DNA of 11,564 nucleotides from Balneolaceae bacterium. Its GTDB lineage: Bacteria > Bacteroidota > Rhodothermia > Balneolales > Balneolaceae. Positions 5,259 to 11,564 of the stretch are shown piece after piece. The first letter of the stretch is position 1. Each line of letters begins with the position of its first letter. The stretch lies in assembly GCA_003555185.1 (NCBI GenBank), contig PWFZ01000205.1:1-11564 (forward strand). Reading direction: 5' to 3'. The notes under the pieces are model-generated. The model was not told the DNA's origin, made no database searches, and saw only the letters and a list, made by a program, of their open reading frames with translations. The translations under genes and the position numbers were made by a program.

Positions 5259-8200
5259 ATGTATATATCCGAACTTGAATTACACGGCTTTAAAAGTTTT
5301 GCTCATAAAACTCATGTGAAGTTTGATAGCGGGATTACTGCAATTGTTGGACCTAATGGGTGCGGGAAATCTAATATCGTAGATGCCCTGCGTTGGGTGT
5401 TAGGTGAACAGCGACCGTCTTTGCTACGGTCGAGCGCAATGAGTAATGTAATATTCAACGGTACGGCCAAGAAAAAAGCACTTGGACTTGCCGATGTATC
5501 CCTCACGTTTGTAAACGACAAGGGAATTCTGCCAACGGAGTACAGTGAGCTTACCATCACCCGCAGACTTTACAGATCCGGCGACAGTGAATATCTTATC
5601 AACAATACCGCCTGCCGGCTGAAAGATATCATGGAGCTCTTTATGGATACGGGGATGAGCTCGGATGCTTACTCTGTAATTGAGCTAAAAATGGTGGAAG
5701 AAATTCTAAATGATCGCAATAATGACCGGCGAAGATTATTTGAGGAAGCTGCCGGCGTTACCCGTTACAAAGAAAAACGACGCCATACTTTTCGAAAGCT
5801 TGATGAAACTCTGAAAGATCTTCAGCGGCTTGAAGATATTCTGATTGAGGTTCGAAAGAAAACTCGATCTCTTGAAATTCAGGCCGAAAAAGCTGCAAAG
5901 GCCAAAAAATATAAATCAGAACTTGTTCAACTCGACAAAGCATATAATCGTCATGAATTTCAGACGGTTCAGTCCGAACTTGAGCCACTGAAAGCCCGGA
6001 TTACAAACGCTGAAAAAGAGAAGAGAGAAATTTCTGCAAATCTTGAACAACTCGAACAGTCTGAAGAAAAATCCCGAACAAAGCTAATCGAAAAAGAGCG
6101 TGCAGAATCAGAAGCGCGCCGAAGAGTCAGTCAATTGCATTCATCCATTCGCGATATGGAGACGAATCTGCAAATTACCCGGGAAAAGATCACCAATGAA
6201 GAAGGGGTAATTGGACAATATGGAAAAGACATTGAGCAGAGTAAAAATGACCTGAAAGATTTGCAGGATCTTCGTGAAGCAAGTATCAAAAAGCTTGAAA
6301 ATTTCTCTGATGACAATGAACAATCAGAAAAGAGTCTTCAGGATTCTAAAAAGCGTTTTACGGAATTACAGCAACAGTTCACCAAAGTTCAGCATGAGCT
6401 CTATGAAGTCGAAATTGCAGTCAGTGATGTAAATCAAAAACTTTCATCACTGCAATCGAGCCGGATAAAGCTGGAATCAAAACTGGAGAACAGCGAAGAT
6501 GATCAGCTTCGTATTGACCGGGATATTGAAGATCTGGAAGATGAGATTATTAATGCCAAAGGCGAGCTTAACATTGCCAAAGAAAAGCTCGAAACGGCAA
6601 CGGAAGAGCTTGAGGAAAAAGAAACACAACTTGAAACGGTTCGGGAACAGCGGGAAGAGCTTGAACAAAAACGGGAAACGCTGCGTGAAGATATCCGATC
6701 GTTAAAGAGTAAAAAAGATGCCCATCAATCTGAAATTGAGCTAATGGAGAATCTTGCTCAATCTAACGATGCAATGCCACGTTCTGTGGCACATTTAATG
6801 GAGCATCATGCCGGTTCATTTGAGTTGATGGTTCCGGTTGGAGAAATTCTGCAAACGGATGAGCATCACGCACCGGCACTTGAGTCTGCCTTGGGTGACA
6901 CTATCAATTTTGTCGTTGTAGCATCCATGGAAGAAGCCATTCGCGCTTCCACCATTTTGAAGGATGAAAATAAAGGGCGTGCTACATTTATTCCTTTAAA
7001 TAAGCTTCAAGACAGTTATACAATTGATAATAATTCAATTTACCATAACCTGAAGCTTGATAATAAGTTTGAATCGGTTGCACAACTTTTACTGGGATCT
7101 GTTTTGATTGCCGATACCATGGAAAAAGCAGCTTCCCTCCTCGATCAGTCAGGCACCTCTGCCGTGACAATGGACGGGGATCTCATGACATCAAACCGAT
7201 TCCTGAAAAGTGGAAGTAAAGATAAACAAGCAGGAATTCGGCTCGGACTGAAAGATAAGCTGGAAAAGTTACATCAAAAGCTGGATGCCGCTACTCAACA
7301 GTGCGCTAAAAAAGAGCAACAGCTTGAATCCGTTCAGAAACAGTTTTCCGAATTGAATCCCGAACAGGTACGAATAGCTATTAAGGAGATTCAAAAACGT
7401 ATCCGCGGTATTGAGCAGAATATGAGCCGTTACCAGTCGAGTATTCAGGTTTATGAAAAAAATATTGGAGATCTAAAGAATCGAAAGCAAACCATCTCTT
7501 CCAACAGAGAAGAAGCACGGGAAGAACTCGATTCACTGTACCCCCATCAAAAAGAACTTCAGGAAAAAATTACCGGGCTTACCAATCAGCAAACCGAGAA
7601 AAAAGAAGCCCTGAAAAAACTCGAGGATGAAAGGGCTATTGCACAGAACCGGTATAACGATGCACAGCTAAAACATCAGGATGTAAAAAATAAAGCGTCC
7701 AATTTAGAAAAAGATGTGGAGCGTGCTGAAAGTGGGATTGAAAGCATAAAATCACGCCTGACTTCCCGCAGAGAGATGATGGAGCAAAGCGGGAAGAAGA
7801 TTACGTCGTACAAAGAGGCCATAGAAAAAACGGAGTCACAGCTTTCCGGGACCAAAGAGAGAAAAATTGAAGCCGATCAGGCACTGAAAGCTGCTGAAGA
7901 AGCGAGTGCTCATCAGCGGGGTTCAATAAACAATATTGACAAAGAATTAAAAGAGCTCCGGAATCAAAAAGAGGTCAACCTTGAATTGGTTCATCATCTC
8001 CAGATGGCTAAGGAGAAGTTTGAACTCCAGGCTCAGTCTCTCTCCGATTATATTTGGGAAACCTATGGCATTTTGATGGATCAGCTCGATGAAGAACTGC
8101 CCGAAGAAACAACATCAGATGAAGCAAAAAAACGAATTGGATATCTGCGACAAAAACTGAATCAAATCGGAGATGTAAACCCTCTCGCAATCGAAGAATT

Positions 8201-8780
8201 CCGGGAAGAAAAAGAACGGCTCGATTTTTATGAGGAGCAGATTTTAGATCTTCAGGTTGCGGAAAAAGAGATGCGGGAAACCATTGAGGAGATTAACCAA
8301 ACCGCTACTGAACGATTTAATAAAACATTTGAAGAGGTTCGGGTAAACTTTCAGTCTGTATTCCACACACTTTTCGAGGAAGATGACAATTGTGACTTAA
8401 TTATTGAACAGGACGCGGAAGATCCGTTGGAAGCCAAAATTGAGATCAAAGCAAACCCACGGGGCAAGCGACCATCAAGTATTAATCAGCTTTCCGGTGG
8501 TGAAAAAACACTGACCGCCATCGCTCTTCTGTTTGCCATTTACTTGGTAAAACCGTCTCCTTTCTGTGTACTTGATGAGGTTGATGCTCCACTGGATGAT
8601 GCCAATATCGAGCGGTTTGCAGCTATGATTCGCTCTTTCAGTAATGAGACTCAGTTTATCATCATTACCCACAATAAGAAGACCATGTCTAAAGCAGAAA
8701 TGATGTACGGTGTTACGATGCCGGAAACGGGCGTAAGTCGTTTAGTTGGGGTGAAACTCGATGAGGTTACGGAAGCTTAG
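5259..8780 (+). CDS. smc: Chromosome segregation/condensation ATPase SMC
   Basis: A 1173-residue SMC protein (B. subtilis Smc has 1186) that forms ring-shaped dimers with ScpA/ScpB and compacts and separates newly replicated origins. The N-terminal head holds the first-strand signature HGFKSF (9-14), Walker A GPNGCGKS (31-38) and the GEQ segment (49-51). A coiled coil runs from about 165 to 500. The hinge spans about 506-660, from MPRSVAHLM through GDTINFVVV to GIRLGLKDK. The returning coiled coil runs to about 1000 with the conserved QIGDVNPLAIEEF near 967. The C-terminal head has signature LSGGEK (1078-1083), Walker B FCVLDEVD (1102-1109; catalytic Glu1107) and the THNK segment. All ATPase residues are intact. 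The ATG gives the usual MYISELELHGFKSF start. It lies 133 bp after frr, has no Shine-Dalgarno sequence, and converges on the TPR gene. Confidence 0.97.
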   Translation: MYISELELHGFKSFAHKTHVKFDSGITAIVGPNGCGKSNIVDALRWVLGEQRPSLLRSSAMSNVIFNGTAKKKALGLADVSLTFVNDKGILPTEYSELTITRRLYRSGDSEYLINNTACRLKDIMELFMDTGMSSDAYSVIELKMVEEILNDRNNDRRRLFEEAAGVTRYKEKRRHTFRKLDETLKDLQRLEDILIEVRKKTRSLEIQAEKAAKAKKYKSELVQLDKAYNRHEFQTVQSELEPLKARITNAEKEKREISANLEQLEQSEEKSRTKLIEKERAESEARRRVSQLHSSIRDMETNLQITREKITNEEGVIGQYGKDIEQSKNDLKDLQDLREASIKKLENFSDDNEQSEKSLQDSKKRFTELQQQFTKVQHELYEVEIAVSDVNQKLSSLQSSRIKLESKLENSEDDQLRIDRDIEDLEDEIINAKGELNIAKEKLETATEELEEKETQLETVREQREELEQKRETLREDIRSLKSKKDAHQSEIELMENLAQSNDAMPRSVAHLMEHHAGSFELMVPVGEILQTDEHHAPALESALGDTINFVVVASMEEAIRASTILKDENKGRATFIPLNKLQDSYTIDNNSIYHNLKLDNKFESVAQLLLGSVLIADTMEKAASLLDQSGTSAVTMDGDLMTSNRFLKSGSKDKQAGIRLGLKDKLEKLHQKLDAATQQCAKKEQQLESVQKQFSELNPEQVRIAIKEIQKRIRGIEQNMSRYQSSIQVYEKNIGDLKNRKQTISSNREEAREELDSLYPHQKELQEKITGLTNQQTEKKEALKKLEDERAIAQNRYNDAQLKHQDVKNKASNLEKDVERAESGIESIKSRLTSRREMMEQSGKKITSYKEAIEKTESQLSGTKERKIEADQALKAAEEASAHQRGSINNIDKELKELRNQKEVNLELVHHLQMAKEKFELQAQSLSDYIWETYGILMDQLDEELPEETTSDEAKKRIGYLRQKLNQIGDVNPLAIEEFREEKERLDFYEEQILDLQVAEKEMRETIEEINQTATERFNKTFEEVRVNFQSVFHTLFEEDDNCDLIIEQDAEDPLEAKIEIKANPRGKRPSSINQLSGGEKTLTAIALLFAIYLVKPSPFCVLDEVDAPLDDANIERFAAMIRSFSNETQFIIITHNKKTMSKAEMMYGVTMPETGVSRLVGVKLDEVTEA

Positions 8781-8785
8781 TGAGT

Positions 8786-8804
8786 CCCCGAGGTATCGGG
8801 GTTT
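8786..8804 (+). terminator. Short GC-rich hairpin after smc, possible weak terminator
   Basis: CCCCGA (8786-8791) and TCGGGG (8796-8801) form a perfect 6-bp stem with tetraloop GGTA five bases after the smc stop, followed by only three T. The stem is strong but the T-run is poor, so it may slow transcription or protect the 3' end rather than terminate fully. Confidence 0.45.
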
Positions 8805-8888
8805 CGCTCACGCTCAACTTGAGTCTTGAGTTTTTGAGGGGCAACTTATTTAAACAAGAGTTCGAGATAAGAATCGGCTAAAGAATGT

Positions 8889-8910
8889 CCCTCCGCCGGC
8901 TGGCGGAGGG
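8889..8910. repeat. Perfect 9-bp palindrome, REP-like hairpin
   Basis: CCCTCCGCC (8889-8897) and GGCGGAGGG (8902-8910) pair perfectly around GGCT. It is far more GC-rich than its surroundings and lies in non-coding DNA between two convergent genes, as repetitive extragenic palindromes do. No T-run follows, so termination is not its obvious job. Its copy number in the genome cannot be seen from one window. Confidence 0.6.
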
Positions 8911-8914
8911 CAAT

Positions 8915-8990
8915 GGGGGATGATCGTTAGTGAATACGAAGCCAAATAATTAATAATTGAATCAAATCAACGCTCATCAGGTCATCCCCC
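8915..8990. repeat. Spaced inverted repeat GGGGGATGA / TCATCCCCC
   Basis: GGGGGATGA (8915-8923) and TCATCCCCC (8982-8990) are exact 9-bp complements separated by 58 bp of AT-rich DNA. The arrangement could be a long stem-loop at the 3' end of either transcript or the ends of a very small decayed mobile element. No open frame lies between the arms. Confidence 0.45.
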
Positions 8991-9023
8991 GACTCTCTGC
9001 GTTCGCCTTTCGCTTACGCGTTC

Positions 9024-9051
9024 AAAAAATGAGCCCTTCAAAGGTGGACTC
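9024..9051 (-). terminator. Rho-independent terminator of the M28-TPR operon
   Basis: Read on the minus strand, GAGTCC (plus 9051-9046) pairs with GGGCTC (plus 9036-9031), six pairs with one G-U, around a 9-nt loop. ATTTTTT (plus 9030-9024) follows at once. It begins 20 bases after the TPR stop codon, where a terminator is expected. Confidence 0.7.
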
Positions 9052-9071
9052 TATATAACTTTTACTATAGA

Positions 9072-10019
9072 CTATCGACTCGCTTTTCTTGCCAGTTCAG
9101 CTTCGGCTGCGATATATCCAAAAGCCGGCCAGTTTCTTTGATCGTATATATCCTGCCAGATTTCATACGCCCGATCCTGCCTTCCATTGATGTAGTGCCA
9201 GTTTCCGATACCATATCCAATCGTTACATTTTGAAGCGGATCATCACCTGAATCAATAAACCGATCAGAATCAAAAACACCGTTAAAAACCAATAGTAAA
9301 TTCAGGTAAGCGTCATTTTCAATAATTTCAATATCAGGAGTGATGTCAGCTATAGCTACGCCTGCTGAATCATCATTTCCATTACGTTTCAGCGCCATGT
9401 AGTACCAGTATAACGTGGCGATACGCATGTCGTTGGTCAGATCGAGGTCTAGTGCTTTTTCGTAAAGCTCGATAGCTGCAGAAAAATCTGCACGAAGATA
9501 TTCCACCAGACCATGATGGTAAAATACATTCGACTTCAATGTGCTTGTGGGCTGATTCAGCTCATTCGGTAAGCCATCCGGCTCAATTTGATCATCCATA
9601 TCCTGCATCAATTCGGCAGCTTTTATAAAATCATCAGCGGCCTGATCAAGCATTCGAAGTGTTAAATATCGGTGCCCGCGATGGCGATACATTCTTGGAT
9701 CATCCGGATGCTTTTCAATTCCCTCAGAAAATATACCAACGGCCTCCCGATACTGTCCTAAATAAGCCGTTCTTCTTCCCAGCCAAATAATGTTTTCGGC
9801 ATCATCTGCATCTTCTCTGTAATTAGCCAGTGCCTCTTCATAATTGGACCGGTACTCTTCATAGATATCCCCATCAAGTTCCTGCGTAGCCAGCGTATGA
9901 CCAAGCAGAGAATAGGTTTCCGCTCCTTCCGACATATCAGGCAGGCCGTCTGATTCCTGATGGCAAGCCGACATAAAAAATGTGAAAATCAGAACAAGAG
10001 TTGCGTATGTATATTTCAT
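9072..10019 (-). CDS. TPR-repeat lipoprotein
   Basis: A 315-residue protein with a lipoprotein signal (hydrophobic segment about 6-17, lipobox MSAC, Cys19), so it is probably anchored in the periplasm or at the cell surface. It has tetratricopeptide-type helical repeats at about 75-106 (WLGRRTAYLGQYREAVGIFSEGIEKHPDD), 108-140 (YRHRGHRYLTLRMLDQAADDFIKAAEL) and 164-194 (VFYHHGLVEYLRADFSAAIELYEKALD), with a weaker one after 197. The C-terminal block (268-309) carries GYGIGNWHYINGRQDRAYEIWQDIY and WPAFGYIAAEAELA. That layout resembles a family of uncharacterised TPR proteins common in Bacteroidota. TPRs mediate protein contacts; no catalytic motif is seen. It lies 37 bp downstream of the M28 peptidase gene, probably in one operon, so a partner or accessory role for the peptidase is possible but unproven. 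The ATG at 10019 gives a proper signal peptide. Confidence 0.85.
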   Translation of the reverse strand: MKYTYATLVLIFTFFMSACHQESDGLPDMSEGAETYSLLGHTLATQELDGDIYEEYRSNYEEALANYREDADDAENIIWLGRRTAYLGQYREAVGIFSEGIEKHPDDPRMYRHRGHRYLTLRMLDQAADDFIKAAELMQDMDDQIEPDGLPNELNQPTSTLKSNVFYHHGLVEYLRADFSAAIELYEKALDLDLTNDMRIATLYWYYMALKRNGNDDSAGVAIADITPDIEIIENDAYLNLLLVFNGVFDSDRFIDSGDDPLQNVTIGYGIGNWHYINGRQDRAYEIWQDIYDQRNWPAFGYIAAEAELARKASR

Positions 10020-10056
10020 AATTAGTTAATTTATTGCATCTAAATGAATTGACAGG

Positions 10057-11310
10057 TTAAAATCTCACCTCTAAATCAATTTCTTCCCCATTTCGGCGTA
10101 CAGTTATAATTACTTCTTCGCCCTCTTTAAAGTTTTCAAGAGCATCCATATAATCGTAAATATCGGAGATTTCATTCTCGCCCATCGCAATAATTACATC
10201 CCCTTCTCTCATTCCGGCGAGATCGCCCGGTTCATCTTCCCTCACACCATCAATCCTGAACCCAATTCCGGAATATGAATAATCTGGCAAAACGCCAAGG
10301 GTTACTCCTTCAAAATTGAAGGTTGAACCGCGCGGATCTGTCGATTCACTAAAAGCCATTTCTGATGCATCTTTTTGATTAAGCTTTTCCAGCATTTGTC
10401 GCACATGAGTCAAAACTTTCTCCATACCACCGTAATTTATTTTATCGGCAGTATCTGATGCCCGATGGTAGTCATCATGTGTCCCGGTAAAATAGTGGAG
10501 CACGGGAATTCCCCTCTCGTAAAAAGAACGGTGGTCGCTGGCTCCGCTCCCTGATGGTGTTTTGGTGATATTTAGTGAATCCGCTTCAATACTTTTGATC
10601 ATATCATCCCAGCTATCTGAAGTTCCGGTACCAAAAATGGTCAGTTCACCATCGTTTAGCCTGCCAATCATATCCATATTAATCATTGCCAGAATATTTT
10701 CTGTATCCACAATCAAATGCTCAACAAAATGCCGGGAACCCAACAACCCCATTTCTTCCCCGGAAAAGGCAACGAATAACATGCTTTTTTCAGGAGTTTC
10801 TGATGTGAAGTGATCGGCCAGATACAACAATCCTGCTGTGCCGGATGCATTATCATCTGCACCATTGTGTATGGACTCTCCACTCCCACTGCCCATTGAA
10901 ATAGCGCCTCCCATTCCTTGTGAGTCGTAATGAGCACCTACAATGATATACTGATCGGGGGTCTCGCTCCCCTCAAGAAGCCCCACCACATTTCTGGAAA
11001 TATGATTTTCTTTGTTCAGCATTTGCGGCATGGGCCCTTCAAGAATAAATTGCTGCAAATAGGTGCCATCATCCCCTGCAGGAATTAATCCATATTGCGA
11101 AAAATAATCGGCAATATAGTTTGCAGATTCGGACTCCTGAATGGTGCCTGCAAGCCTCCCTTCCCGTTCGTCATCAGCCAGCCAGGTTACATGGTCTTCT
11201 ATTGTCCCCTCGCTTTCTGTCTGTGACTCCCGCGGTTCACACCCCGAAAGTAAAAGTAAACCCATGATGAGGCCAACCAACGGCAGTAACTGATTAGAAA
11301 TGTATTTCAT
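10057..11310 (-). CDS. M28-family metallopeptidase lipoprotein with C-terminal PDZ domain
   Basis: A 417-residue exported zinc aminopeptidase-like protein. The start is placed at the ATG at 11310, since MKYISNQLLPLVGLIMG leads into lipobox LSGC (Cys24). An in-frame ATG at 11346 would add 12 polar residues before the signal peptide. Likely di-zinc ligands in the M28 pattern are His127 and Asp129 region (GAHYDSQ), Asp152 (NGADDNASG), Glu186 next to catalytic Glu185 (SGEEMG), Asp213 (INMDMIGR) and His282 (DDYHRASDT). All are present, so it should be active. Residues about 335-417 form a PDZ domain (VLPDYSYSGIGFRI, then DEPGDLAGMREGDVIIAMG), which in such enzymes binds peptide C-termini or regulates access. 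The likely substrates are peptides in the envelope. It heads a two-gene operon with the TPR lipoprotein. Family call sure; exact specificity unknown. Confidence 0.93.
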   Translation of the reverse strand: MKYISNQLLPLVGLIMGLLLLSGCEPRESQTESEGTIEDHVTWLADDEREGRLAGTIQESESANYIADYFSQYGLIPAGDDGTYLQQFILEGPMPQMLNKENHISRNVVGLLEGSETPDQYIIVGAHYDSQGMGGAISMGSGSGESIHNGADDNASGTAGLLYLADHFTSETPEKSMLFVAFSGEEMGLLGSRHFVEHLIVDTENILAMINMDMIGRLNDGELTIFGTGTSDSWDDMIKSIEADSLNITKTPSGSGASDHRSFYERGIPVLHYFTGTHDDYHRASDTADKINYGGMEKVLTHVRQMLEKLNQKDASEMAFSESTDPRGSTFNFEGVTLGVLPDYSYSGIGFRIDGVREDEPGDLAGMREGDVIIAMGENEISDIYDYMDALENFKEGEEVIITVRRNGEEIDLEVRF

Positions 11311-11363
11311 TGTGTAGATATTAGATTTATCATTTGTAAAATACATTATAAATATCTTTTAGG

Positions 11364-11395
11364 CAGAGATACTTTTTTTGTGATTGGCCACCAAA
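11364..11395 (-). promoter_or_regulatory. Candidate Bacteroidota-type promoter for the M28-TPR operon
   Basis: On the minus strand, TTTG (plus 11395-11392) is followed after exactly 20 bases by TATCTCTG (plus 11371-11364). This matches the -33 TTTG / -7 TAnnTTTG layout with one mismatch in the -7 box. Transcription would start around plus 11357, giving a leader of about 45 nt before the ATG at 11310. Confidence 0.45.
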
Positions 11396-11401
11396 CCTGA
11401 A

Positions 11402-11433
11402 GCTGCTCAAAACTAAATTACTTAGTAAGCAGC
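11402..11433. repeat. Interrupted dyad upstream of the M28 promoter
   Basis: GCTGCT (11402-11407) complements AGCAGC (11428-11433), and inside it ACTAA (11412-11416) complements TTAGT (11422-11426). It lies directly upstream of the proposed -33 box, a position suited to an activator or repressor, but it may be the 3' hairpin of a minus-strand gene beyond the window. The rest of 11396-11564 shows no gene I can support. Confidence 0.35.
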
Positions 11434-11478
11434 AGCATAAAACCTGCAGTATGTCTTTAGATCAATTAATTCATTTAT

Positions 11479-11487
11479 TGTGGATAA
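11479..11487 (-). promoter_or_regulatory. Single consensus DnaA-box match
   Basis: TGTGGATAA is the exact complement of the classical DnaA box TTATCCACA. It lies in AT-rich non-coding DNA with GATC sites at 11459-11462 and 11502-11505. Only one box is visible, and a random 9-mer match in a window this size is not rare, so neither an origin nor DnaA control can be claimed. Confidence 0.2.
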
Positions 11488-11564
11488 GCCTGTTAATGCA
11501 GATCGCTCAAAAGACATTTAGCCCCTAATCAAAGAAAAGCTGTTTGACGAGAGCCGGCATAAAA

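Larger units (their letters stand above)
8802..9019. repeat. Near-identical 12-mers flanking the convergent spacer
   Basis: TTTCGCTCACGC (8802-8813) and TTTCGCTTACGC (9008-9019) differ at one base. Both are preceded by a CCCCGA word (8786-8791 and 8987-8992). The two copies bracket the hairpin cluster and suggest a decayed duplicated repeat, though they are short enough to be partly chance. Confidence 0.35.

Noticed and set aside
11311..11346. Upstream ATG (11346) for the M28 peptidase
   Set aside because: It would place 12 polar residues before the signal peptide; the ATG at 11310 gives a standard lipoprotein signal.
11453..11530. 25-codon plus-strand frame starting at the ATG at 11452
   Set aside because: Short, without homology I recognise or any start signal, and within the range expected by chance.
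11525..11564. C-terminal tail of a minus-strand gene entering from the right (about 12 residues before a stop)
   Set aside because: All three minus frames give short tails and none can be recognised; too little sequence to support a gene.

Overview
The window looks like a chromosomal segment from the Bacteroidota/Balneolota side of the FCB group (inference, about 0.7). Reasons: the proteins have the character of that group, three genes encode Bacteroidota-style lipoproteins, there is almost no Shine-Dalgarno signal before the genes, one good promoter match fits the TTTG-N20-TAnnTTTG pattern of that group, and the order is rplM-rpsI-rpsB-tsf-pyrH-frr-smc. No phage, transposase, CRISPR array, tRNA or rRNA was found.

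Left edge (1-842). On the minus strand, running off the window, is the first 140 codons of a secreted GH16 beta-glucanase-type lipoprotein. It is easy to miss because the only complete open frame there lies on the other strand. The 422 bp between it and rplM hold a perfect 10-bp hairpin, nine exact tandem copies of TTCAGGG and a weak rplM promoter candidate.

Centre (843-8780). Seven plus-strand housekeeping genes follow. rplM and rpsI (ribosomal proteins L13 and S9) are 6 bp apart. A structured 244-bp leader precedes rpsB-tsf (S2, EF-Ts), and a strong intrinsic terminator ends that block. pyrH-frr (UMP kinase, ribosome recycling factor) ends at a second terminator. smc (chromosome condensation ATPase) stands alone after it. 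The first six genes serve translation and pyrimidine nucleotide supply; smc serves chromosome organisation.

Right (8781-11564). smc converges on a minus-strand pair. The 291-bp gap is full of hairpins and decayed repeats and includes a good minus-strand terminator. The pair, read from right to left, is an M28 metallopeptidase lipoprotein with a C-terminal PDZ domain and, 37 bp downstream, a TPR lipoprotein. They probably form one envelope operon driven from a promoter near 11364-11395. The last 170 bases hold a dyad, one DnaA-box match and no gene that can be supported.

The coding genes are ordinary for the lineage. The least explained features are the TTCAGGG array upstream of the ribosomal-protein genes and the rpsB leader, which appears to be partly built from decayed copies of the same heptamer in both orientations.
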